Source: an uncultured Eubacteriales bacterium (lineage in GTDB: Bacteria; Bacillota; Clostridia; Oscillospirales; CAG-382). From it: DNA of 12,008 nucleotides. The notes under the pieces were generated by a model that had not been told where the DNA came from, did not search any database, and was given only the letters and a program-made list of their open reading frames with translations. Positions 1-5,733 of the stretch are shown piece after piece. How positions within the stretch are numbered: the stretch's first letter is position 1; each line of letters opens with the position of its first letter. The translations under genes were made by a program, and so were the position numbers. The stretch spans positions 1 through 12,008 of the forward strand of contig URCT01000082.1 of the NCBI GenBank assembly GCA_900546385.1. Reading direction: 5' to 3'.

Positions 1-507
1 GAGTGTCCCGGCTTGCTCGTGCTTTTGGCGGTAAAGGCGCACCCGTTCGAGAAGTCCCGGAAAGCCGAGCGACAGAACCGCATCCCAATCCGGTACGACA
101 TGGTCAAAATCCGGCCATATGGTTGCGGCACCGCTGCCGCACATTTTTTGCATGACCGGATAGACGCCTGGCAGTGTTTTCGAAAAGACTTCATTGCTCC
201 ACTTATGCTCTGTGACCGGGCAGGCAACGCGGTTTAAGCTGTACAAGGCGACAAAATAATCGTGTTCGTTGACATCGATACGCGTGTTTTCAAGTACATA
301 GGAAACGGCTTTTGCTTTGGCAATCGGGTGTGCAAGAGAAGAAAGCTTCGGCTCAAGGTCACGCAAGCCCTGCCGGATTTGTTCGTCGTCAAGCCCTGTG
401 TTTTCATCAAACGCGTAGCCATGATACGCCATGCGCTCAAACGGATTAAACGGCTCATCGGTTTTATGATATTTGTTTTCGAGATAGTTTCTGTCGCAAG
501 CAAACAT
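1..507 (-). CDS. Glycyl radical enzyme, pyruvate formate-lyase-like, N-terminal part (3' end beyond window)
   Basis: The reading frame stays open from the ATG at 507 to the window edge, giving the first 169 residues of a longer protein. The segment AAATIWPDFDHVVPDWDAVL followed by SLGFPGLLERVRLYRQ resembles the N-terminal PFL domain of glycyl radical enzymes, where a VPDYxKvLxxGxxGLxxE motif is common. The catalytic Cys and the C-terminal glycine loop would lie outside the window, so neither the substrate (pyruvate, a diol, choline or other) nor activity can be judged. The start is supported by GGAAGG about 8 bases upstream and by a TTGATT-17-TATAAT promoter. It is divergent from an AraC regulator that probably controls it. 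The PFL-like family call is by recognition of motifs; the subfamily is unknown. Confidence 0.7.
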   Translation of the reverse strand, partial: MFACDRNYLENKYHKTDEPFNPFERMAYHGYAFDENTGLDDEQIRQGLRDLEPKLSSLAHPIAKAKAVSYVLENTRIDVNEHDYFVALYSLNRVACPVTEHKWSNEVFSKTLPGVYPVMQKMCGSGAATIWPDFDHVVPDWDAVLSLGFPGLLERVRLYRQKHEQAGTL

Positions 508-539
508 GATAGACACCTTCCTTGTGATTTTTCAAAACG

Positions 540-568
540 ATTATAACGGAATATAACTGAAAAATCAA
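540..568 (-). promoter_or_regulatory. Sigma-A promoter of the glycyl radical enzyme gene
   Basis: On the minus strand TTGATT (563-568) and TATAAT (540-545) are separated by exactly 17 bases, about 33 bases upstream of the ATG at 507. The -35 box lies only 18 bases from the -35 box of the divergent araC-type gene, so a single bound regulator could affect both. Confidence 0.8.
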
Positions 569-586
569 GGGATGAAACGATACCTA

Positions 587-615
587 TTGACTTTTTCAAA
601 ACAAAAGTTTATACT
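587..615 (+). promoter_or_regulatory. Sigma-A promoter of the AraC-family gene
   Basis: TTGACT (587-592) and TATACT (610-615) are 17 bases apart. The start codon is at 633, so the leader is about 10-12 bases and just holds the GGTGATGGA ribosome site. Confidence 0.8.
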
Positions 616-632
616 GTAAACGGTGATGGACA

Positions 633-1418
633 ATGAATTTTTTAGAGAAGTGTGAAATCCTTCAAAAAATCGTGCTTGCCTGTTATGTAGCACCGAATAC
701 GGGCGACGCGGTTCATAAAGACCGCAAATCGCATGGCGTGGCACTGCATATAAGCGGCGTGCGGCGGTACCGGTTTGCAAATTCCACCGAGCTTACGGTG
801 CGAAAAAACGATGTAATTTTTTTGCCGGAGCATTCCGATTATACCGTCGAAACAATCGACAGCGGTGCGTGTTACGCCATCAATTTCCGCATTGCCGACG
901 CCGGTGTATATGAACCGTTTGTACAGCATATTCAAAATGCTTTTTCGTTTTTAGAGCATTTTAAGAGTGCCGAGCACGCGTATACCGCCAAAAAGCCCGG
1001 TTATGAGTGGAAGGTCATGGCTGAGACCTATGCGGTTTTGCATGATCTGAAACGGGAACGCGAAAAGGCGTATTTCACTCGCCATGAGGAACGGATGCTG
1101 TTTCCGGCAGTAGAGTATATACACGATCATTTCTGCGAAGAGAAGCTCTCGGTCGAAGGGCTTGCCGAGAGGTGCGGCATCAGCTCGGTGTATTTCAGAC
1201 GGTTGTTTGCTGCAAAATACGGAATGCCGCCGGTGAAATATATCAATGATTTGCGCCTTTCACGTGCAAAAGACTTAATTCTTTCCGAACAGTATTCGGT
1301 TGAGCAAGCGGCGCGTTTATCCGGCTTTTGCGATGAGAGTTATTTTTGCCGTTTCTTCAAAAAAGCCACCGGCATGACGCCGTCGGAATACCGCGTATCA
1401 CAAACAGAAAACGGATGA
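633..1418 (+). CDS. AraC-family transcriptional regulator
   Basis: This 261-residue protein has the usual two-part AraC layout. Residues about 20-90 look like a cupin-type sensor domain (KSHGVALHISGVRRYRF, then VIFLPEHSDYTVETI). Residues about 160-255 form the paired helix-turn-helix DNA-binding domain: the first HTH around LSVEGLAERCGISSVYFRRLF, the second around SVEQAARLSGFCDESYFCRFF, ending in the family signature KKATGMTPSEYR. Length is typical. It is transcribed away from a glycyl radical enzyme gene and their promoters are back to back, the usual setting for a local regulator of a catabolic gene, probably responding to that pathway's substrate; the ligand cannot be read from the sequence. 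The stop codon lies inside the downstream terminator stem. Confidence 0.9.
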   Translation: MNFLEKCEILQKIVLACYVAPNTGDAVHKDRKSHGVALHISGVRRYRFANSTELTVRKNDVIFLPEHSDYTVETIDSGACYAINFRIADAGVYEPFVQHIQNAFSFLEHFKSAEHAYTAKKPGYEWKVMAETYAVLHDLKREREKAYFTRHEERMLFPAVEYIHDHFCEEKLSVEGLAERCGISSVYFRRLFAAKYGMPPVKYINDLRLSRAKDLILSEQYSVEQAARLSGFCDESYFCRFFKKATGMTPSEYRVSQTENG

Positions 1419-1438
1419 CCGGTCGATCATCCGTTTTT
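1409..1438 (+). terminator. Rho-independent terminator of the AraC gene
   Basis: AAACGGATGA (1409-1418) pairs perfectly with TCATCCGTTT (1427-1436) around an 8-base loop and runs into TTTTT. It overlaps the araC-type stop codon. The convergent MATE gene ends at 1445, so it may also serve that gene, but the T-tract on the minus strand is interrupted. Confidence 0.8.
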
Positions 1439-1444
1439 GTATGC

Positions 1445-2776
1445 TTAAATCATTTTCTTTTTCCATGAGCCGCATAAGTAGAACATTAAGGACATAATGG
1501 TGGCGATTGCCCAGCCGACCGGCCATGCCATCCAAATGCCGATCTCGAAAAAGCGTTCAAAAAATACGAAGGCTAAAACCACGCGCAGAATCAAATCGGT
1601 AAAGGTGGCAATGGTGTATTGCGTCATAGCTCCGGCACCGCGCAGCACGCCGTCGGCAATCAGCTTGACCGTCACGACGGCATAGAACGGGGCAACGATT
1701 CGGAAGAAGCCCATACCGACTTCAACAACGCCTTCGGCACTGTCCGCACTGCGGAAAATGTCGATGAGCCACGGTCCGCACAGCAAATACAGTGCGGTTA
1801 AGGCAAGTGCCAGTGTCCAACCCATGACAAGACCGGCACGGAAGCCTTTTTTGACGCGGTCGATCTTTCCGGCCCCCATGTTTTGCGCCGTGTAATTGGA
1901 CATAGCCGTACCGAGCGTCGAAATGCAGGTGATCGCAAGATTCTGAAGCTTGATAAACGCCGAGTAGCTGGCTATAACCGACATGCCGCATTCGTTGACA
2001 AGGCTTTGAATGAACATATTGCCGACCGAAACAAAGCTTTGCTGCAAGGTGGAGGGAACGGCAATCTTTAAGAATTTTCCGAGAAGCGGCACCGAGAACA
2101 GCTCCGGTTTTTCCTCACACGTGATGGTTTTTAAGCGTTTCAGCACGGCAAACACGGCAAGGACACAGCTGACGCCTTGGCAAAGGAAGGTTGCCCACGC
2201 AACGCCTTTGACGCCCCAGCCGAGCTTTACAAACAGGATGTCGACGAAAATGTTGCTGACCGATGAAACCGCCAAAAACCAAAACGGTGTTTTGGAATCT
2301 CCCAAAGCCGTAAAAATACCGGTGGAAATGTTGTAGAAAAACTGAAAGAACAGGCCGAGCGTATAAATGTATAAATAAGCGATAACATCGGAAAAAATAT
2401 GCCCGGGGACTTTAATGACGTGTAGCAACATCGGCGAACATAAGAAACCGACAATCATCAGTGCCAAACAAATCACGCCGGACGAGATAAAACACGTGCT
2501 GACAGCTGTTTTCAATTCTCTGTAGCGTTTTCCGCCGAACAACTGCGAAACAATGACCGAGGTGCCGACATTGCAGCCGAATGTAAAAGCAAGATAAATG
2601 AGCGTTACCTCGTAGGCATTTCCGACGGCGGCAAGGGCATTGTCGCCGATGAATTTCCCGGCAACAAAGCTGTCGGCAATGTTATACAGCTGTTGAAAGA
2701 TGATACTGCCGAGCAAGGGAAGGGAAAACAGCCACAGAACGCGGCGAGGGCTGCCTTCTGTTAAGTCTTTGACCAT
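1445..2776 (-). CDS. MATE-family multidrug/toxin efflux transporter
   Basis: The protein has 443 residues from the ATG at 2776 and is hydrophobic throughout, as expected for the 12-helix MATE family of cation-coupled exporters in the cytoplasmic membrane. Recognisable features are the N-terminal LTEGSPRRVLWLFSLPLLGS, then QQLYNIADSFVAGKFIGDNA with LAAVGNAY, which is the family's first helical repeat, and a second repeat around VSVGNMFIQSLVNECGMSVI. A TTG three codons upstream is open, but it touches the AGGAG ribosome site directly, whereas the ATG at 2776 has ideal 9-base spacing, so the ATG is preferred. It is monocistronic and convergent with the araC-type gene. The substrate cannot be predicted. 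Other MOP-superfamily members are possible but the motifs fit MATE best. Confidence 0.9.
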   Translation of the reverse strand: MVKDLTEGSPRRVLWLFSLPLLGSIIFQQLYNIADSFVAGKFIGDNALAAVGNAYEVTLIYLAFTFGCNVGTSVIVSQLFGGKRYRELKTAVSTCFISSGVICLALMIVGFLCSPMLLHVIKVPGHIFSDVIAYLYIYTLGLFFQFFYNISTGIFTALGDSKTPFWFLAVSSVSNIFVDILFVKLGWGVKGVAWATFLCQGVSCVLAVFAVLKRLKTITCEEKPELFSVPLLGKFLKIAVPSTLQQSFVSVGNMFIQSLVNECGMSVIASYSAFIKLQNLAITCISTLGTAMSNYTAQNMGAGKIDRVKKGFRAGLVMGWTLALALTALYLLCGPWLIDIFRSADSAEGVVEVGMGFFRIVAPFYAVVTVKLIADGVLRGAGAMTQYTIATFTDLILRVVLAFVFFERFFEIGIWMAWPVGWAIATIMSLMFYLCGSWKKKMI

Positions 2777-2835
2777 GGTGTGCAACTCCTTAATTGCTGT
2801 AAAAGCATATGTGCTATGTTGTGTACCGGTTAAGA

Positions 2836-2858
2836 ATTATAAACCGTTATATCGCGAT
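2836..2858 (-). promoter_or_regulatory. Probable -10 region of the MATE gene with an adjacent palindrome
   Basis: On the minus strand TATAAT (2836-2841) lies about 60 bases upstream of the MATE start. No good -35 box is visible at 17 bases. An 8-base perfect palindrome ATCGCGAT (2851-2858) occupies the spacer and could be a small operator. The box match is clear; its function is inferred. Confidence 0.45.
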
Positions 2859-3020
2859 TCAGGTGAATTTGTTGTTAAAATACCGTAACAAAAAGAAATT
2901 TTCAGACCATTTTTCCACCGCTGTTCAAGCAAAATTGCGATTTTCAAAAAAAATTAACAAAATATACCGCTGATTTTGGGTAATAATTGTAAAAATGCGT
3001 AAAAATAGCAAAAATGGCAC

Positions 3021-3049
3021 TTGATTTTTGTAAGAACCCATGTTATAAT
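3021..3049 (+). promoter_or_regulatory. Sigma-A promoter of the HU gene, extended -10, with upstream A-tracts
   Basis: TTGATT (3021-3026) and TATAAT (3044-3049) are 17 bases apart, with TG two bases before the -10 box. Runs of five A start at 2991, 3001 and 3010, directly upstream of the -35 box, as in an UP element or bent DNA. The leader RNA of about 65 bases has a small hairpin (CAAGC, loop, GCTTG, 3065-3078) near its 5' end. Confidence 0.85.
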
Positions 3050-3119
3050 AAAGTCAATCAAGGACAAGCGTATGCTTGAGTTACTTGCACCAATATTTTT
3101 TTATGGAGGAAGTATAGAA

Positions 3120-3392
3120 ATGAACAAGACAGAACTCATCGCAGCAATTGCCGAAAAGGCAGGCGTATCCAAAAAAGATGCTGAAAAGGTTGTTAACGCA
3201 ACGTTTGATGTAATCACGGCCGATATGGCAGATGGCGATAAAGTTTCTTTGGTTGGCTTCGGCAACTTTGAAGTCAGAGAAAGAGCCGCAAGAGAAGGCA
3301 AGAACCCGCAGACCGGCGAAAAGATCACGATTGCTGCATCTAAGGTTCCGGCATTCAAGGCCGGCAAGGCACTCAAAGACGCTGTTAAATAA
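3120..3392 (+). CDS. hup: HU-family nucleoid-associated DNA-binding protein
   Basis: This 90-residue protein has the standard HU length and pattern: MNKTELIAAIAEKAGVSKKD at the N-terminus, the VGFGNFEVRERAAREG core strand, the GKNPQTGEKI arm whose proline inserts into the minor groove, and KVPAFKAGKALKDAVK at the C-terminus. It forms a dimer that bends and compacts DNA. The ATG at 3120 is preceded by GGAGG (3105-3109) at 10 bases. The open frame continues upstream to a TTG at 3021, but that TTG is the -35 box of the gene's own promoter, so the longer form is excluded. It is monocistronic and ends before a hairpin at 3424-3449. HU versus IHF cannot always be separated by eye, but Firmicutes normally carry HU. 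Confidence 0.95.
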   Translation: MNKTELIAAIAEKAGVSKKDAEKVVNATFDVITADMADGDKVSLVGFGNFEVRERAAREGKNPQTGEKITIAASKVPAFKAGKALKDAVK

Positions 3393-3423
3393 GTCTTTTT
3401 CAAAAATCAACAATTGTATGTCA

Positions 3424-3454
3424 AACGCCGTGATGAGAGTCACGGCGTTCATTT
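3424..3454 (+). terminator. Terminator-like hairpin after the HU gene
   Basis: AACGCCGTGA (3424-3433) and TCACGGCGTT (3440-3449) form a perfect 10-bp stem with a 6-base loop. Only a short T-rich tail (CATTT) follows, so it is a strong hairpin with a weak U-tract. Confidence 0.65.
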
Positions 3455-3548
3455 ATGCGCGACCGGATGACATAACAAAACTGAAACCGCAGATGCCTTA
3501 ATCGATGAAAACTGCCAAGGTTAAAGTCGCATAGCAGACGGGAACAAC

Positions 3549-3576
3549 AAAAAAGACGATACATATGTACCGTCTT
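3549..3576 (-). terminator. Terminator of tRNA-Val
   Basis: On the minus strand AAGACGGTACA pairs with TGTATCGTCTT (one G-T pair) and is followed by a run of T (3549-3554), just past the tRNA 3' end. Confidence 0.8.
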
Positions 3577-3578
3577 CG

Positions 3579-3655
3579 TGGTGGAGACAAGTGGAATCGA
3601 ACCACTGACCTCTTGCATGTCAAGCAAGCACTCTAACCAGCTGAGCTATGCCTCC
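3579..3655 (-). tRNA. tRNA-Val (anticodon GAC)
   Basis: The minus strand folds into a full cloverleaf. The acceptor stem GGAGGCA/TGTCTCC is closed with one G-T pair. The D arm contains AGCTCAGCTGGTTAGAG, the anticodon stem CTTGC/GCAAG encloses loop TTGACAT with anticodon GAC, and the T arm contains GGTTCGATTCC. Discriminator A and CCA are encoded (3579-3581 is the CCA). It would read GUC and GUU valine codons. It has its own strong promoter and terminator and is a single-gene unit. Confidence 0.95.
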
Positions 3656-3685
3656 GTGCGAGTCGTTAACCTACTCAACATTGCT

Positions 3686-3714
3686 ATTATAACATGGTCT
3701 TTCGGATTTGTCAA
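3686..3714 (-). promoter_or_regulatory. Consensus sigma-A promoter of tRNA-Val
   Basis: On the minus strand TTGACA (3709-3714) and TATAAT (3686-3691) are separated by 17 bases, with a TG extended -10. This is a perfect consensus match, as expected for a stable RNA gene. Confidence 0.9.
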
Positions 3715-3778
3715 CTGCTTTTTGCAGATTTTTTTGAAAAAGTGCAAAAACATTCCGACATTCCGACATTTGTGCTTG

Positions 3779-4456
3779 CTATTCAATCGTCACATCGGCC
3801 CACAGCATATAATGGTCGGTGAAGGATTCCGTGACTGTGCCGATTTCGCCGAATTTTATGTTTTGAGAAACGACAATGTTGTCAATCGCGCATTGCGAAC
3901 CGGGAAACGTAACAATGTGCCGTTCGGCTTTGTTTGCCATGTCAGCGGCGTGCAGAACAGAAAATTCATCAAACAAATCTGTGTTGAAGTCGCCTGTCAA
4001 GATGTAAGAAGGGCACGGCGCAAGCAGCTCGGAAAGACGTGAGAACTGCGGCGCACGAAGTTCAGGTGATTCGACCGATAAATGTGTGCAGAAAAAGTCA
4101 AGCTTCTGCGTGCCTAAATCAAGGACTGCGTGTCCGACTGCGCGTTTTTCGGCATTGCCGGATACGAGTTCCTCCATGGAAAAGCCGATGATCGGATACC
4201 GCGAAAGAATCATGGTGCCGTAATAGCCGTCTGCATAATCGATGGCGCGGACAAAGCGGTAATAGGGCAGACCGCAGGCTTCGGAAAGAAGCTTCGGTTG
4301 GTCGGCGCCGCCGACACGCGTGGATTTATACTCGATTTCTTGAATACCGCAGATATCAAGTCCTGCTTCACGGATAACACCGCCGATTTTGTCTAAGTCG
4401 CCGTTCGCGTAATGTGCATGACAAATATTATAAGTTCCGACACGTAAAGATTGCAT
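3779..4456 (-). CDS. Endonuclease/exonuclease/phosphatase (EEP) fold hydrolase
   Basis: This 225-residue protein has the full set of EEP motifs in order: RVGTYNICH (Asn10), GIQEIE (metal-binding Glu40), DFFCTHLS (His125), LTGDFNTD (Asp156 and Asn158), AIDNIVVS (Asp192) and the C-terminal FTDHYMLWADV (catalytic Asp214-His215 pair). The family includes Mg-dependent nucleases and phosphodiesterases such as exonuclease III, DNase I-like and sphingomyelinase-like proteins. This minimal form has no signal peptide and is probably cytoplasmic; its substrate is unknown. The ATG at 4456 is chosen because GGGG sits 8 bases upstream and a perfect promoter lies at 4488-4516. A longer frame from a TTG at 4594 would include that promoter and is rejected. 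It is divergent from the DUF1275 gene. Confidence 0.85.
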   Translation of the reverse strand: MQSLRVGTYNICHAHYANGDLDKIGGVIREAGLDICGIQEIEYKSTRVGGADQPKLLSEACGLPYYRFVRAIDYADGYYGTMILSRYPIIGFSMEELVSGNAEKRAVGHAVLDLGTQKLDFFCTHLSVESPELRAPQFSRLSELLAPCPSYILTGDFNTDLFDEFSVLHAADMANKAERHIVTFPGSQCAIDNIVVSQNIKFGEIGTVTESFTDHYMLWADVTIE

Positions 4457-4487
4457 ATATAATACCCCAAATGTTGATGTTAGCTCT

Positions 4488-4516
4488 ATTATAAAAGAAA
4501 TGTCGCTTTTTGTCAA
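4488..4516 (-). promoter_or_regulatory. Consensus sigma-A promoter of the EEP hydrolase gene
   Basis: On the minus strand TTGACA (4511-4516) and TATAAT (4488-4493) are 17 bases apart, about 32 bases upstream of the ATG. This fixes the start of the protein at 4456. Confidence 0.9.
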
Positions 4517-4587
4517 GGTGAAGACCAAATGTATAAAAATCGGGACGGGAAATATAAACGATTGCCGGTTAAAGAATATCGAAAATC

Positions 4588-4616
4588 TTGACAAAGCAAG
4601 CCGTAAAGACTATAAT
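4588..4616 (+). promoter_or_regulatory. Consensus sigma-A promoter of the DUF1275 gene
   Basis: TTGACA (4588-4593) and TATAAT (4611-4616) are 17 bases apart. Both boxes lie inside the longest open frame, which shows that upstream TTG and ATG codons (4588, 4615) are not the start. Confidence 0.9.
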
Positions 4617-4638
4617 GAACACGAAAAGAGGGATACCT

Positions 4639-5307
4639 ATGGGAGTGTTTCATAAAGGTCAAATGTCCGATTCGCTTTTGACGGCAATGTTTATTGTTTT
4701 GTCCGGCGGCTTTCAGGACGCGTATACGTATGTTTGCCGCGGTAAGGTGTTTGCCAACGCGCAGACTGGCAATATTGTTTTGATGAGCACACATTTGTTT
4801 GACGGACGTTACGCGGACAGTCTTCGCTATATGATTCCGATTGTGGCTTTTTTGGTCGGCACGTTTTTGGCGGAAGCCGTACACAGCCGGTTAAAGCATT
4901 ATGAAAAGCTGCATTGGCGGCAGATCGTTTTGGCTGTTGAAATTGTGCTGTTATTTGTTGTCGGCTTTTTGCCGCAGGAATGGAATGCAGCTGCCAATGC
5001 TTTGGTGTCGTTTGTTTGTGCACTTCAGGTTCAGACATTCCGGAAGGTGCGCGGCCATATTTATGCAAGCACCATGTGCATCGGTAATATGCGAACCGGC
5101 GCAGAGGCGTTATATGCTTTTTTTCAAACGCATGACAGAGAAGTTTTGCATAAAGCGGGCATATATTTTTTTGTGATCTTGCTGTTTGCCCTCGGTGCCG
5201 GTCTTGGCAGCGTGTTTACAAGTCTTTGGGGACATGGGACAATTTGGATCAGCTGTGCGCTGCTTTTGGTGAGCTTTTTGCTGATGTTTGCTGCGGAAAG
5301 AGAGTGA
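4639..5307 (+). CDS. DUF1275/YoaK-family membrane protein
   Basis: The protein has 222 residues from the ATG at 4639, which follows GAGGG at 6 bases and lies about 15 bases after the expected transcription start. It carries the DUF1275 hallmark GGFQDAYTYVCRGKVFANAQ and then TGNIV near residues 20-47, and the second signature STMCIGNMRTGAEAL near 155. About five to six hydrophobic segments are visible (around 12-30, 62-80, 94-112, 118-135, 176-195 and 200-217), so it is an inner-membrane protein. Family members are often annotated as YoaK-like transporters, but the biochemical role is not established. It is a single-gene unit, divergent from the EEP hydrolase; no clear terminator follows. Confidence 0.85.
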   Translation: MGVFHKGQMSDSLLTAMFIVLSGGFQDAYTYVCRGKVFANAQTGNIVLMSTHLFDGRYADSLRYMIPIVAFLVGTFLAEAVHSRLKHYEKLHWRQIVLAVEIVLLFVVGFLPQEWNAAANALVSFVCALQVQTFRKVRGHIYASTMCIGNMRTGAEALYAFFQTHDREVLHKAGIYFFVILLFALGAGLGSVFTSLWGHGTIWISCALLLVSFLLMFAAERE

Positions 5308-5384
5308 GGGAGGAGTGAAAGCCGAAAAAGAGGGAGAACCTGTTACGCCAAAACTGCTTAAAATCTTGCTTTGAAGACGTGTGC

Positions 5385-5406
5385 TATCAAAACGTTTGTT
5401 TTGATA
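5385..5406. repeat. 9-bp inverted repeat with 4-base loop
   Basis: TATCAAAAC (5385-5393) and GTTTTGATA (5398-5406) are perfect inverted repeats around GTTT. No T-tract follows, so it is not a normal terminator; it could be a weak end for the DUF1275 transcript or a protein-binding site. Confidence 0.6.
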
Positions 5407-5464
5407 TGGCATACTCATAAAGGTTAAGATCTGCCGGCGAAGTTCATTAGATGAATTTGTAAAC

Positions 5465-5497
5465 TTGCACGTTTTGCACGCATTTGTTTGGTATAAT
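5465..5497 (+). promoter_or_regulatory. Promoter module 1 with paired TTGCACG motifs
   Basis: Two TTGCACG motifs, 9 bases apart (5465 and 5474), precede an extended -10 element TGGTATAAT (TATAAT at 5492-5497). No -35 box is present at 17 bases; the first TTGCAC is 21 bases from the -10 box. The motifs therefore sit where an activator or repressor would contact the promoter. A near-copy lies exactly 74 bases downstream. Confidence 0.6.
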
Positions 5498-5538
5498 GGT
5501 AGTAAAGGCAAATCTCTGACAACAAAGAAATTGAAAAA

Positions 5539-5571
5539 TTGTACGTTTTGTACGTTTTTATCTGTTATAAT
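5539..5571 (+). promoter_or_regulatory. Promoter module 2 with paired TTGTACGTT repeats
   Basis: TTGTACGTT occurs twice in perfect tandem (5539-5547 and 5548-5556), followed by TGTTATAAT (TATAAT at 5566-5571). Length and layout equal those of module 1 base for base, with C replaced by T in both motif copies. This conservation of arrangement supports real regulatory function. Transcription would start near 5578, just at the terminator-like hairpin. Confidence 0.65.
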
Positions 5572-5579
5572 AAACATTG

Positions 5580-5613
5580 AGCAGAGCTGTAAAATGTGGC
5601 TCTGCTTTTATTT
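5580..5613 (+). terminator. Terminator-like or attenuator hairpin in the capsid gene leader
   Basis: AGCAGAGC (5580-5587) pairs with GCTCTGCT (5599-5606) around an 11-base loop and is followed by TTTATTT. It lies directly downstream of promoter module 2 and about 120 bases upstream of the capsid gene, so transcripts from either module must pass it. Confidence 0.6.
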
Positions 5614-5733
5614 GACCCGAATGATAATTGAAGCTAAGAGCATTAAAACATGAACTGAGCGCGAGAAAGATTTTAACAGGTCTCAGCCGTGAAAACGGTA
5701 CAGATAAATAAAATTATAAAGGAGTAAAAAAGT

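Larger units (their letters stand above)
5308..5733. other. Gene-free 426-base region upstream of the capsid gene
   Basis: No convincing protein gene is visible. In order it holds a purine-rich stretch after the DUF1275 stop (to about 5338), a 9-bp hairpin at 5385-5406, two copies of a 33-base promoter module (5465-5497 and 5539-5571), a terminator-like hairpin (5580-5613), two adjacent small stems (5655-5698), and the AAGGAG ribosome site of the capsid gene. It reads as a regulatory region for the capsid gene. Confidence 0.7.

Noticed and set aside
3021..3119. N-terminal extension of HU from a TTG at 3021
   Set aside because: The TTG is the -35 box of the HU promoter and transcription starts about 35 bases later; the ATG at 3120 has a good ribosome site and gives the standard length.
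3579..3655. tRNA-Val as an integration site
   Set aside because: No repeat of its 3' end and no mobile-element gene is seen beside it.
4457..4594. N-terminal extension of the EEP hydrolase from a TTG at 4594
   Set aside because: It contains the gene's own consensus promoter (4488-4516) and no homologous motif.
4588..4638. N-terminal extension of the DUF1275 protein
   Set aside because: The -35 and -10 boxes lie inside it, so it cannot be in the mRNA.
5315..5374. Possible 19-residue ORF starting with GTG after the DUF1275 stop
   Set aside because: The purine-rich ribosome-like sequence touches the GTG with almost no spacing and the peptide shows no recognisable feature; likely chance.
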